From: Wolfiporia cocos
Taxonomy: Eukaryota; Basidiomycota; Agaricomycetes; Polyporales; Phaeolaceae
Reading direction: 5' to 3'
Length of the DNA: 64,000 nt
Assembly (NCBI GenBank): GCA_029448655.1
Contig: JACCLO010000006.1
Location: 620,001 to 684,000 of the forward strand
The notes under the pieces are model-generated. The model had not been told where the DNA came from and did not search any database. It saw nothing but the letters and a program-made list of their open reading frames with translations. Of this stretch, positions 1-12,276 are shown piece by piece. The number at the start of each line of letters is the position of its first letter. Within the stretch, counting starts at the first letter, position 1. A program made the translations under genes and the position numbers.

Positions 1-3000
1 CACAAAGTGAATGATCGGTTGCTTACGTGTGACATACTCCAGCCTGAGTTGGGCCACATACGTCCTCCCCTGTTGAAGCTCCGTCTCCGTTGGCATACGA
101 CCCGCATTCACAGGAACTTCAGGCTTCGTTATCTGGTCGCGCGGGGCGTTCTGTGGGGGCATAGCACCATTATGCGCCATCGACACGAACTGTCGACCGC
201 TGTTCGCGATGCCAGGCTGTATGGGATGCGGACTCGTTGCCATCGCATTCTGGCCCATCTGGGCGTTCTGCGGATTCTGAGGATTCTGCGGCTGTCCATT
301 AAGGAATGGCGGCTGCGGTTGCGTCTGCATGCTCCCGTTAGCCGTCAGACCTTGCATGACGCCTTCATGGAAGCCGACCTGTGACTGCAAAGTGGCCCGC
401 AGGACAGGGCGATTGGCGGACACGATGTTGACAAAGTGTTCAGGAACGTTCCGCGACCGAAGTACGGGAGTAGACAGCGCCGACATCCGCACTAGCGCTG
501 CAATCTGCTTGGGGTCGGAGACGCCCAATAGCGACGATAGTCCCGCGAGCGCTGGATGAGAGGATGGACCCACGCCATTCGTCGCTGGCCTATTCTGCGC
601 CGCTCGAAAGGCCTGAATCTTCTGTAGGTAACTCGCGATGTAGGCTGCGTCGAAGTTTAGCAAGTACGTCCTATAAACATGCTGCAACTGAGCGGCGACG
701 CCTGGACCGGCTCGTGCAGGCTCCTTGTCGCTTTCCGGAAATTGAACAAAGCCCAACTTTGCGCCGATCAGCTGCCATTGATCAAATTTGCATACCTGGA
801 ACAAAAACGTCAGCTATGCCATGAATGAAAATCGTTAACAGACTGACATTAGTATATCCGCCAGCTTGCATCACGCACGTGTGGAGAGTATGCAGCGAGA
901 ACGATCGACCGTCAACGTGCAACATGTTTTCGTCCACCATAAGACCATTCTTCTCTCTATGTCTCTGAAAGAGGTGCTGGAATTGTGGTTGGGGAAGTGC
1001 CGGGATCTCCACTTTACCCGACTGTAGTCCTGGTCGTTGCTGGGCAGGATTACCCGGAACCTGCGCCGGGAACTGTGTGGATCCCATCTGCGGAGACGTC
1101 TGCATCACCGGTGCACCTGGAAGCATCTGCACCGGCGTTGGTACGTGTCTCTGTACGGGTTGTCCAAGGCCGCCTGGCCCTTGCTGTGGCGGCATGTTGT
1201 GAATCTGCGCCTGAGCCTCCGCAAACATTTGGCCATTGACTAGAGCGGATTGACCTGAGTGCTGCACGGAGGGACCCGCCTGCGGGTTATTCTGCTGTAT
1301 CTGCGTACCATGCTGCTGTGATGCATTAGACGCAGACGCGATATTCCTGCAAATATACGGCTGAGCGTCAACTCGCCAAAATAACGGGGAAGACTAACCG
1401 GTTCGCCGCCGCCGCCGTCGCCGCCGCCTGCTGGAGTTGTGCTTCTTCGGCGGCTAGTTTCCTGATCTCTATGTAGACGGCTTGCGCTGCATTCTTAAAC
1501 CGCTCAATCTCGTTGTTGATTTCCTCCACTTTCAACTTGATCTGCATCTCCGGCATTCCCTCCTCCTTTCTCAGATTTTCCTTCTGAATCTCGAGGTTGG
1601 TGATACGGTCTTGTATGAGTTTCCCTCGCTGGCGAAACTGGTTGTACTTGACGCGCGTCAGCGAACTTTGCTGCCCTTGCTGCCCTTGCCTTGGCTGCTC
1701 CGAATGCTGGGAAACTTGCGGCTGGGACATTGGTGGGGGAGATACTAAGTTCACGTTGCCAGTGTTTCCTTGCATACTGCCTTGCATACCGCCTTGTAAA
1801 CTCCCCTGCATCCCGCCCTGCATCCCCGCCTGCATCCCGCCCTGCATCCCATTTTGCATACCGCCTTGTACGGCGTTCTGCATACCGCCCTGCATACCGC
1901 CCTGCATGCCGTTCTGTAGCCCGTTCGGCATACCGCCCTGCATGCCGTTCTGCATGCCGTTCTGCATACCGCCTTGCATAGACTGGGACATCTCGGGCGA
2001 ATGCTGCATCGAGGGGGGTAAGAGCTGCTGGGGCAAACGGTTCTGCAGCTGCCCCAAAGGGTTGAGAAACTGAGACTGCTGTGTCGACTGCATGAGTGAG
2101 TGAGGCATGTGCTGCTGCTGCTGCTGTTGCTGCTGCTGTTGCTGTTGCAGTTGTTGTTGCTGCAATTGCTGCTGCTGCAATTGCTGCTGTTGTTGCAGCT
2201 GCTGGTGGCGGAGCCGCGCAAGCGCTTCGGGGTTTAGCACATTGTTCTGGGGCTGCTGGTTCTGTGCCAGGTTCATCAAATTGATCTGGCGTTGCTGCTG
2301 CTGCGGCTGAGACGGGAGCTGCTGCCGCTTCAACAATATATCAGGCCTCTGCCGGAGGAACTGCTGAAGCTGTGCTGCGTTGTTTGTGGGAAAGAGCGGC
2401 TGCTGCTGCGAGTTGTTTACGGGGAGGGACATGCCTTGGCCCTGCTGGAGGTTCTCGAAGGCGACGTTCGGGTTCATTTGGTTACGAAAAGCCATGTTCA
2501 TCTGATTCTGAGCCATGTTCTGCGCCATACCCGGCTGACCATGTCCGCTCGCCCGTGAGCGTATGAGCATCTCCATCATCTGCGAGAAAGTCGAGTGTTA
2601 GCGCTTGCCACTAAAGCTGGACCGCAGGTGATGACGTAAGCAGACGGGCGTGAGTAAACTAAAGCGAAGCAGGAGGCGGCGATACAAGGTAAGGCAATGG
2701 TAGGACTCAGCGTGACCACTTTGCATGCGCGCAAATGGAGCATGCGAGCTGACCGGAGCGCGCAAAGGATGCGCCGCGAAATAGGTCGCAGGGGGACCGA
2801 GGTGAAGAGAGCGAACGGGCGGGGAGCTGAGGGACGAACGCACCTGCTGATTGCTAGCCGCGTTAGGATTAACCATTACGCCCGGAGCCTGCTGGGGTCT
2901 GAAGGGCTGCATCATCTGCCCATTATTCGCAGACCAAATGCGAGACTGATCGGGGGCAGCCTGCATGCCGCCGCCGTTCAGCTGAAGGTCGGGCATGCCC

Positions 3001-3077
3001 TGGGACTGCTGTGGTACAAGACCGGCGTTGAAGTTGCGTTGCAGCATGTTAATGTTGAACTGCTGGCGATCGGCCAT
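1..3077 (-). CDS. ARID-domain, Gln-rich protein, SWI/SNF subunit Swi1-like (3' end beyond window)
   Basis: Likely a DNA-binding subunit of the SWI/SNF chromatin remodeller. Exons on the minus strand are 2844-3077 (ATG at 3077), 1399-2579, 848-1346 and 795 to about 27, where a possible donor (GTAAGC) lies; the rest is off the left edge. Frames join exactly across introns of 264, 52 and 52 bp. About 894 residues are visible. The N-terminal half is low complexity: a long poly-Gln stretch (around 2110-2200) and a degenerate Gly-Gly-Met-Gln-Asn repeat (around 1780-1980). A short coiled stretch follows near 1480-1650. An ARID/BRIGHT domain starts near residue 595, with FQHLFQRHREKNG, then GGYTN, an intron, and DQWQLIGAKLGF. 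The ARID fold plus Q/N-rich N terminus is the known layout of fungal Swi1; the Swi1 assignment itself is inference, since other ARID proteins exist. Confidence 0.78.
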
Positions 3078-4855
3078 GGTGGCGAGTCGAGTCTATGGGC
3101 GCGGGGCCCAACGAGGTGCGGGACAGGGAAGCAAAGGCGGGTTCGATCGACGGGGTTTGCTGTGAGTGGAGCGTCAATGACGACGACAAGCCGCGGATAC
3201 TCGCTGGAGAGGGGAGGCGGGAGACGACGAGGGGAGCGGAGGGGATGGTGGTGGGAGGAGAGAGCGGCCGGGGGAAGGTCGCTCGAGGCAAGCGCCGGAA
3301 TGGGCGGACACTGCACACACAAGCACACATGTCACGCCCTGGTCACGGTGTGTCACGGCGTCACAGGCCACTGCAGAAGGCGCGGCTGCTTTGTATTCCA
3401 CGGAGACTTGGCTGGGCTACCGGTGGCTCTGACGGCGCACGCAGGGCTGCCAGCAATCTTCTGGGCCGCCAGAGCGTCACGCTGGTGCACTGCAGTCGCC
3501 TTGACGCCCGTGCGGCTCCCAGTCGTGTTTCAGCGACGCGAGGTCGGTGTGCGCCACCGAGGACTCACAGGGCGCGACTGGTACGACGAGCGGGGCATCC
3601 AACACGGCCTGCTCAGCTGGCCGGGGGGACTGCACCGTGCCACATGTCGGGCTGCATACCAGGGCTGTACAGCCAATCGCCGAGCGCCAATTCTGGCATC
3701 TGGTAGCCGTCCTCGCCTTTGCAGGCGAAGTGGGACCCGGGCGGTGTGATCTCCTCCCTGCCGCTCTCCTGCGGCACCGGCACTCCGGGGCCGCCTCTGT
3801 CACACCGCGGCGCGCGACGCTCGGTGCAGTGCAGCGTTTGTTCTTGCGCCTGTGCTGTCCGGGCCACGCACTGCAAGCGTCGCTGATCCCTCAGGGCGAA
3901 TATGTCCGTCGCTCGCCAGCCACAGCGTCGACCCTGGACTTCTGCTTTCGGACGACTGCATCTTCCTTGTCACGCATTCTCGGGCTTCGAATTGTGCACG
4001 CGGTGTCACACCCCACCGGGATACGTAACGGGAAGCTAGACCTGTAGCTGCGTGCACTGGTCACCAGAACGCGAGCGAAGTGGATGCGGATGCGAACCGC
4101 GACGTGGCCACTGCACATATATAGTCGGCTGCCCCACTTGTAATCTCGCGAGCGCTCCGCCGTCATGCTATATAGCGAACGCGATAAAGCTGCGCGATCG
4201 GACAACGCAGTCGCTGCAATGCAGCTCATGGCGCGATCGATCTCTAAAGAAGGCAATCGCGCGCAGGCAGAGCACGACACGAAACTTCTGATGCGCCTCA
4301 TGCAGTTTACGCATTGTAACGCTATCGATCAATTCAGCAAGCGAGCCTCGAACAGGGCATGCGCCGCACCAGCCTGCGTCCTCCAAACGCCGCCACGCTG
4401 CGCAGCTGGTCTTTGAAACCATGGATACTACTGTAGCTTCATACTGCACTCGTCTGTCACGTCACGGGCATGCGGAATCGACTTCAAATTCGTGCGCGCC
4501 ACGGGGTTCGTCGGAAAGACGACTGCAGGGTCGCCGCGCAAGGCCCATCCCACATTGGCAAATGCAGGGATGTATGCCTGGTACTCGCCAGCCATCGGCT
4601 CAGACCGAGCCTGGATACCAACTGGCTATGACCTCGATGGCTGTTCCGCCTGTGCGAGCCATCTCTGAGCATGTTTTTCTGATCATCTCCACGACCCTTG
4701 AACTTGAACGCCTGCCAAAACGAGGCGGTGTGCGCTTGTGCCACAACTGGCAACTGCCGGAGACCAGCGCCGAGGGCACCCGAAATAGCGCATCTTCCCA
4801 CGGGCGGGTGGATCAGCGCCGTTCGCTCAGACTGCACCACTGTCCCACATCCACC
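3078..4855. other. intergenic region, divergent promoters
   Basis: This 1.8 kb, GC-rich stretch lies between the start of the ARID gene (-) and the start of the VTT-domain gene (+). Open frames of up to 203 codons exist on both strands, but they overlap one another, look compositionally biased and match no family I recognise. I see no gene; it probably holds both promoters and 5' UTRs. Confidence 0.5.
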
Positions 4856-6157
4856 ATGCCCGCCATCCAGCTCCCCCCGTCGACGGAGGATCTGCATGGT
4901 CAGCTTGCAGACAACCGCTCTGCCTACTCTCTTGCCACTGTCCGCGACCAGCCCCTTCCGTCAGACCGCACGTCGCTCCTTAACCACCCGTCTGACGATC
5001 CTACCTATGGCACCACCGACCCCGCCCGGCCCTCGAATAAAAGAATCCTCTTTGGTGCGACTCTGAAGATGGCTGCAATATTCTCTCTCAGCACTCTCTT
5101 CCTTGGGGCGACGCTGTGGCTAGCACTTCCGACGCTAGACGAGTGAGTTGGCTCGGGGGTTATAGGCGGATGTCTCACCTCCGATCTGCAGAGAGGACCG
5201 CCCCGACCTCAGGATCCCAAAGTCCTTTGCGCAGCTGCAGGCCCTCAATACGCTTCTCAAGAAGTACCGCGACATCTATCCCTACCGCATCGTTGTGTGT
5301 TATGTTGTAACCTACTTATTGTACGCACGCTTCTTCGCCTGCACGCGCGCACGCTGACGCGCCCCAGCCTGCAAGCATTCTCCCTCCCGGGGTCCATGTA
5401 TCTCTCCATCCTCGGCGGCGCCGTCTGGGGCGTGCCCCGTGCCCTGCTCCTCGCATGCACGTGCGTCGCGTCGGGCGCGACGCTATGCTACCTGATTAGC
5501 GCCGCACTCGGCCCTGCTCTGCTCACGATGCCCAAATACAAGGCGCGCGCAGACGTGTGGTCGGCCAAGATCAGTGCGCAGAAGGACAACCTCATCTCGT
5601 ATCTCATCGTCTTGCGCATCGCGCCCCTCCCGCCACACTGGGTCGTGAACGTGCTCTGCCCGCACCTCGGCATCGGCATCGTCCCGTTCTGGATCAGCAC
5701 CTGGCTCGGGATCCTCGGCGTGACCGTCATCCACACCACGATCGGCGGTAGCCTCGACGACATGACGAGCGCGGACGACTTCCACCTCATCTCGTGGAAG
5801 AACTTCTTTATGCTTGCCGCGGTCGTCGTCGGCGTAATGATCCCTGTCGGCCTTCGTTACGTCTTCAAGCGCGAGCTTGCGACCGTCGTTGACGTCGAGG
5901 CGGACGCTGAGAGTGTCGCGGAGCGCTACCATGATGACGACGCAGCAAGCGATGTCATCCTTGCAGAGGGCCCCCGCGCCGATGCTGGCAAGGGCAAGGA
6001 CGCGAAGCTCATTACGCTCGACGAAGACGAAGACGACGCGTACTCTGACGACGACGAGGACATCATCCTTGAAGCTGGCCCCGCGCTCGTCATCAAGGCC
6101 GGCGAGCAGCCCGCGGAGAGTGACCGCCGGGAGTGGCGCCAGGAGGACCTGCTCTGA
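4856..6157 (+). CDS. TMEM41/VTT (SNARE-associated Golgi, DedA-like) membrane protein
   Basis: Integral membrane protein of the VTT-domain family; animal TMEM41B and VMP1 are lipid scramblases of ER and autophagy. Exons are 4856-5142, 5192-5320 and 5368-6157, with phases joining exactly to 401 residues. The ATG at 4856 lies in a good CCACC context. There is a cytosolic N terminus of about 70 residues, a first membrane segment (LKMAAIFSLSTLFLGATLWL), the family core FSLPGSMYLSILGG, then RIAPLPPHWVVNV and a final hydrophobic helix near residues 300-320. The C-terminal 90 residues are very acidic (DEDEDDAYSDDDED), which is not part of the family core. It sits head-to-head with the ARID gene over 1.8 kb. 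The family call is firm; cell location and substrate are inferred from family knowledge. Confidence 0.85.
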
Positions 6158-7288
6158 CGATTGTACGAATACAGACGGACGTTTCGGTGCGGATACCGGT
6201 AGATGTGCCCGCCGTGTACCATCCCTCGTTCTGTGTGTTCGATGCTGATACGTTCATTCGTTGTGTTACTTAGACTTTCGGGCGGGTGCACGCTGTAGGT
6301 TTGTAAGTGTATAACTACGTAATTTGATGCTTGTGCTGCGGTCAACAAGCGGACCTTGTGCAAAGGTGGCGTGCCTCATCAAGCCGACGCCCACCCGGCC
6401 CACTTGCGCCTACAGTAAGACACAATCCGACATTGAGCGCCCCAGCGTATGATATCTCCGAAGCGCGTTTGGTACATATGTTGTGGCGAAGTCTAGAGCA
6501 ACAGTTTGTGATCATGCACATGACGAGGCGTGCGTGCGTACAACAGCAGCACCAGGCAAATTTGTCTCGGTTGTTTGCGATTCTGACCACGATGCGAGAC
6601 TCGCGAATGTAAATTTGCCATGCATCAGCGCTAATTGCATGGCGGCTTTCAGGACATGATTGTTGCAACAGAGATGCAAATGGTACGGCTGAATCTGTGG
6701 CGTATCGTGAAGAGAGGATTGCAGTGGCGCGGTCATAGTGGCAATGCCCAGCCGCATTAAAGGGTACAGCTGTGATGCCTGCAAGGGTGCACTTGCCGGT
6801 ACACATCGGAACTGAATGCGTCTCCCGACATTTGGCCGTCCATCGCCTATGTATTCGATCGAGTTGGTCAATTTAGGTGAATAGAATTCAGCCCGTGATC
6901 ACCTCATGGCTTCTGCAATACGTTCACAGCGCAACTTGTCGGCCTAGTCAAACTCTAAGTTCATGAAAAGCAAGGGCTGCAAGTGCAGAGACATTAATCG
7001 TGGGCGGGTTTTAGGCGCCTGCCACAACGGTGGCTCGGATGGTCTACGCGAGATTACGCGGATCAGTCGCTTCGATTGCAGAATAGCAAACCCGGACGGT
7101 GCTCAATGGATCGCTAATATCAGCGGCGCCAGCGTGACGATGTTTCAGAGTGTGTGATATTAGAGGAGGGTCTCCTTGAATTAAAACCATTGCATGCCAG
7201 GTGAGCAACGTCCCTGGTAGGATCTTTCCTGGCAGTTCATCACCTCTGCGACTCACCTGAGCATCGAGCAATATAGTATCACGACGCG
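6158..7288 (+). other. intergenic region without recognisable gene
   Basis: This 1.1 kb stretch lies between two plus-strand genes. It should hold the 3' UTR of the VTT gene and the promoter of the next gene. Frames of up to 154 codons on the minus strand are rich in Cys, Arg and His, lack any family motif and were not annotated. I see no RNA gene or repeat. Confidence 0.45.
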
Positions 7289-8408
7289 ATGGTTAACCCG
7301 GGGAAAAGGCGTGCACCGCCGACATTGGTTTCGGGTGGTGCGGCGACGCTGAGATGTGAAGAGGATGGGACACCGGCGAAGCCGTCTGTCCCGTATGAGG
7401 CGCGGCGCAAGCCAGCGCTGCCCGAGTTACAGCAGGCAGAGTCGTATGTGAATCATTGGCTTGCCTACTATTATGATCGTGCGTAGTCGCGGCCACTGCT
7501 GTGATGTTATTGACAGCGAGAGCAGGGATGAGGAGAAGCGAGGCCCGCGTGAAGGTGCGCGCAGGTGATATAGCAGGGTATCGCAAGCTATACAGAACAC
7601 TCTGCAAATATGCAAGGATGATCGAGCCGACACTCCAGCTTCACGCATGTGCATGCTCTGAAGCCCGGATCCGAACGTATATTTTCGGTGTAAGCTGATC
7701 CGTTCTTGAGCGTCTTGGATACTAAGCAACGTCCGTGTCACAGGTAGCGGTGGCGAAGCTGCAGATATTCCTGAACAGAACACGTCAGTTCGGGTGGCTC
7801 CTCACGCTTGAAGAGCTCCGCCCGCTGGTGGAGGATTTGGGTGCCGCGACCGCGACCGTGCCGTACGCGGGTATGCGGGAGGCGCTCCCCTTGACGAGGG
7901 ATGTCCTCGCGAAGAGACGCCTCCCCCGGCGCACGGCGCTCACAGAGGAGGAGCTCGAGTGCGGGAGGGAGTTCGTGAAACGGGTGGCGCACTGGTATCG
8001 CGGGTCCTGTATGCAGTCTGTTGTCTTTGCCGGTTGTCGAAGCTGAGAGTGGGCGGCCAGGGAGCAGGTGGACCGATGCGCGCGCACTGCTGCCCGAGGA
8101 CGAGCGTGCGTACGAGGAGCAGCTGGGAAGGCTGCTGAGGCTGATCCGTGTGGTGGAGCCTGCGCTGCACATGCTGTACTGGGTGTACGAGGAGGACGCG
8201 GTGCTGAGCGTCGCGCTCACGGTCGGTGTCCTGTCCGCATGGCCGCGGGGAGTGCTGACAGCCGCTGCAGATCATGATCGCAAAGGACGAGCGGCGGGCG
8301 TTCGCAGCGGGCGTCAGCGCGGGGCGGCGGTTCAGTGTGGCGGAGCTGGGGGTGTTCGCCGAGACACTGGAGGGGGTCGTGCACGAGCACCTTGGTAGTA
8401 CGCTGTGA
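7289..8408 (+). CDS. hypothetical protein with two-fold internal duplication
   Basis: I do not recognise this family. Exons are 7289-7478, 7517-7689, 7744-8008, 8061-8221 and 8271-8408; all phases join to 308 residues ending in TGA. Short introns (38-54 bp) and consistent frames argue that it is real. The protein looks helical and basic, with no signal peptide or clear membrane segment. The two halves align by eye: in half one, ESYVNHWLAYYY is followed by YRKLYRTLCKYARMIEPTLQL and later GWLLTLEELRPLVEDLG; in half two, CGREFVKRVAHWYRG is followed by YEEQLGRLLRLIRVVEPALHM and later RRFSVAELGVFAETLEG. The central sub-motif is R-x-[IV]-EP-[TA]-L. It lies 190 bp upstream of the Zn2Cys6 gene on the same strand. 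Function unknown; the first two exon joins are the least certain. Confidence 0.7.
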
Positions 8409-8598
8409 TACACTGAATGGGATCTGTGATGGACGTGCCGTATGTTATTTCCCCCGCGGTGTGCGGGGCCGCGCGCCGGGTGGCCGGGGGCCGCGCAGGG
8501 AGAGGGAAAGTGAAGAGGACGTTGCTTTGGGCGCCGGGGAGGGTCTTCGCCAACATCGCCCAACGCCCCCGCGACATCGCCCGCCATCGTGCCGAGCG

Positions 8599-11500
8599 AT
8601 GACCCACCTCCTGCCCCAGCACAGCGACCCCATGCTTGCCCACTCGACCCTCCAGACCGCACTCGCCATGGATCACGCCCAGCAGCAGCAGGCGCCCCCG
8701 CCGCCCGCCACGCCCGCCCAGCAGGGCCAGCCGGCGAGCAGGAAGCGGCGAAAGGCAGAGGCGACGGGAGACGACGCGCCGCACCCTGCAGAGCCGCGGC
8801 GACTTCGTCGTTCGCATGAGGCATGCGCACGCTGCAGGAGCAAGAAAATTAAGGCAAGTCCCGCCGGGCGACACCGACGGCATTTTCCCGTCTCCCTTGC
8901 GCAGAGCCGTGCTGACCTCCCCTCCTCCTCCTCCTCGTCGCCGTGCAGTGCGACTCCAAGCACCCGCGATGCACCGCCTGCGCAACCGCGGGCACGCCCT
9001 GCCACCAGGAGGACCGCCACAGGCAGACCCTCACCCCCCGCGGGCACACCGAGCGCATCGAGCGCCAGCTCCTCCAGTGCGACGCGCTCCTCAAGCGGCA
9101 CTATCCCCAATTTGCGCTCGAGGCACTCGACGACGTGTGCGCCCGCGAGGGCATCGAGGTTGACGCCAATGAACAGACGCTCTCTGCCACCTTCCAGTTC
9201 GCACAGAGCCCCTCCGCCGGCACCAGCAACCGTCCCTTTTCTCTCCGCTCCGAGGTCCCCCAGCCACCTCCTGGCGGCTCTCCTCCGAGGCCATATCCCT
9301 ACCCTGCTCAGCCCATGATGCCCTACGGCCACCCCCCCGGTCCGATCCCCATGTATCCCAACCCGTCCTATCCTCCGCACATGCCCATGCAGCCCCCGCC
9401 CCCCGGCTATCCGCCCTACTACCACCCCCAGCACCCGCCGCCCTTCCAGCACCCGCTGCCCTATCCGGGGATGCCCCGCCCGTCCTCGTCCCACGACATC
9501 AAGGGGCAGGATCCGCTCTCGAACGATGTCTCCGACACGCGTGCTCTGGCGAAGAACTTTGGCGTGGACGTGGACATCGTCGCCGGTCTCAAGATTCCTG
9601 CCGCAGACAAGGAGGACCTCGCGGTGGGCTCCAGCGGTCTCTCATCCGGCCGCGACCGCGACCTCGCTGAGCAGTCTGTGCCGCGCGACACGAACAAGTG
9701 GATTTCCGTGCACATGCGCCGCAGCGATGTCGTTGCGCCCCCGTCTAGTCCCACCGGTGCTGCCGCGGTGAACCCGCCGCCCACAGTCATCGTCTGGCTG
9801 CCCAAGGACCGCGCCATGGTCGAGCGCATCCTCGAAGCATACTTCACGCGTCTCAACTTCCACCGCCCGGTCTTCTCGCGGTCCGAGTTCACATCGATGC
9901 TCAACGCACTCTACGACGGGCAGATGCTCCCACACGACCCCGGGTTCGTATGCAGTGTCTACCTCGTGCTCGCGCTCGGCACGCTTAGCGAGCTCAATCA
10001 CCGCGCGAACGGCATGGAGAAGGACGGTGGACAGGTCGTTTCAAGCCCGACGACACCCCGGAAGTTAATGCCTGCGGACTGGCCTGAACACGAGGAGTTT
10101 TTTGAACGCGCGCTCGCGGTCAAACCGGACTTGCGCGTCACGGTGTCCAGCTTGCAGGCGCTCATCCTGCTGCATTGGTACCTGTATACCGAGGTGAGCA
10201 AATTTGCGGCGCCTCTGTGTCAGATACGGTGGCTGGTGCGCGTGCTAACGTTATCTTTAGCGGCAGGGACGGACTTTGTGGCGTCTCGTGGGCAGCTTGG
10301 TCCGCCTCGGGATTGAGCTAGGGCTGCACCACGACCCCACTGCGCAGGACAACGTGTTTTCCGAGGAGGAATGCCAGCTGCGTATCAGGCTCTGGAGCAT
10401 CGTGTTGCTGCATGACCGTGGCACGTCTATTCTGCTGGGACGTCCGCTCGCGATCGCGCCGTCAGACTCCAACACGCCGCAGCCGTCACGCACGAAGAGC
10501 CCTGGCGTCTCGGAGCATTTTGTGCTGTCTGCGCCGATCACGGAGATACAAGCGGACATTATCAATTCGCTATATGCGCCGACGAGCAAGAGCGCGGACG
10601 CGGTCATGCGCCATGCGACGCGCATCATCAAGAGCATGGCTGAATTCCGCAGGCTCTTGCCTGAGAACTACAAGTGGTTCTTTGGCGGAACGGAGGACTG
10701 GACGCACGAGCGTCGTACGAAGCTCGTGCAAGACATCACTGAGGACCAGGGCCTTACGCTACTCAAGATTGGAATAACGCGTATTCTCCTGCTCCGCGCG
10801 CTATTCAGCTCCAAGGAGCTAGACTATGCTCCACGGTACCGCGCGCTGCTTGATGGTACGTGCTGCGCTAGCTGTGTCCATCGCTGCTAACGCATACCAC
10901 CAGCGATTATCACGTCGCACAACATCATCATCGTGCACAATCAGCTGATCAGGTTCCCCGATATTGCCTTCTTCGTCTCGCCGATCCCACTGCACATAGC
11001 GGCAATGGTGATCCTGTACGGGCACATGTCGCGCTGCCACCCAATCCCGCGGCAGGTCGCCCTCGAGGACGTCTGGATGGCGCTCGATATGCTCCCCTCC
11101 TTCCGCTGGCGGTGGGAGCGCAAGGACCTGAACGGCGGCCATCCACTCATCGCCAAGCTCGCCGAAAAGGTCCTCAACGTCAACCTCCACCAGGTCGCGC
11201 CCACCGCCGCGCCCATGCTCGTCCCCGAGATGGACTGGGACACCGACGCGATGCTGAGCCCCAAGTCCGGCGTCGTGGCGACGGGCGTCCCCAGCCCCAG
11301 TCCCACCATCGGCCATGCGCAGTATGCGGGCCAGGGGACGTACGGGTCCCCGACGCCCAACACGGGCACAGGCAAAGGCAGCCCTGGGCGCGGCGCTGGT
11401 GCGGCCATCGGTGGCCCCCCTGGGACGCCAGCAGACAAGAAGCTCGCGGAGGTGCCGGCAGGCCTGTTCTATCCCTTCTATCCTGAGAACCAGAACGTGG

Positions 11501-11803
11501 GCGGGGCGAACGCGGCGGCAGCTGCGGCTGCGGCCGCCGCGGCCGCCAATGCCGGTAACGGGAACGCGCAGCAGGACTTTAACCATCTGTTGGCCGCGGC
11601 CGCCGCGTCGCAGCCGATGGGCACGTATGGGTACCAGCCGTCGCAAGAGTCGTATGTGCTGGAAGAGAAGGACCCCTCCATCGCCCAGGGGGTGCAGATG
11701 TGGGTGAGTGGTGCTGCTTGTTTTGGTGGGCTGGCAATGCCGATGTCACTGATAGAACGAACAGAGGCCAATGTCGCAGTTCGGGATGTCGCAGCCGCAG
11801 TGA
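8599..11803 (+). CDS. Zn2Cys6 fungal transcription factor with fungal_trans domain
   Basis: Nuclear regulator. Exons are 8599-8853, 8949-10193, 10261-10855, 10904-11703 and 11765-11803, giving 977 residues. The binuclear zinc cluster spans intron 1: CARCRSKKIK before it and CDSKHPRCTACATAGTPC after it, spacing C-x2-C-x6-C-x6-C-x2-C-x6-C. Intron 1 (8854-8948) starts with GC (GCAAGT), not GT. A basic stretch (SRKRRK) precedes the cluster and a short coiled linker follows it. A Pro-rich region covers 9250-9480. The middle homology region includes RQGRTLWRLVGSLVRLGIELGLHHD across the exon 2/3 join, typical of fungal_trans. Ala-rich (11515-11550) and Gln/Met-rich segments sit at the C terminus. 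An in-frame Met 26 codons downstream (8677) is an alternative start. The target pathway cannot be told from sequence. Confidence 0.88.
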
Positions 11804-12276
11804 GCGGCTGAGAGCGATTGCACGGCGGGGTGGTGTGTGTACAAAGGTCGGTTCCCGTTCTCGATTCCCGGTTACCCTTTCTCTGCTCTTGGCTCGCGTG
11901 CTGTAACGAGTACTGTATCCCTGATCCTCGTTTCATCCTCGTTTCCCCGTTACTGTATACTAGTAGTCCGAGCGTGACGTCCGCGTCTGCGTTTGTCTTC
12001 TCTCATCCCGACGTGCAGGAGATTATGTTCCTCTATTTTCGCGTGTATGTACAGCGTGCCCATACGGGCAGGTGTGGTTGAATACATGTCAACGTTAGTT
12101 GTACCACGGCAGTGAAAATCGCAACAAAAGAGACGGTTGCCCGCGGCAGAAAGCATATCAGTTGGTGGTACATAATGCATCTATGAGGTACCGTGAGCGT
12201 AGCAGAGTCCGAAATCCAGGGCATAAAGCGAGGTGGAATGCGAAGCAAATAAATAAGCATAAGCGAAAGCAAAGGG
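11804..12276. other. convergent intergenic region / 3' UTRs
   Basis: About 470 bp between the stop of the Zn2Cys6 gene (+) and the stop of the J-domain gene (-). Composition is less GC-rich than the genes. It most likely holds both 3' UTRs; I see no gene, RNA or repeat. Confidence 0.5.

Noticed and set aside
1780..1985. Tandem CATNCCGCCNTG-type repeat as a minisatellite
   Set aside because: It is in frame and encodes the Gly-Met-Gln repeat of the ARID protein, so it is reported as part of that gene.
2096..2310. Poly-Cys and poly-Ala frames on the plus strand
   Set aside because: They are shadows of the CAG-rich poly-Gln tract of the ARID gene on the other strand.
2697..3749. 350-codon plus-strand frame starting at 2697
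   Set aside because: It overlaps the first exon of the ARID gene antisense, is Arg/Gly-rich throughout and has no family motif.
3547..4047. 166-codon frame in the 1.8-kb intergenic region
   Set aside because: Overlaps several equally long frames on the other strand; composition looks like random GC-rich sequence.
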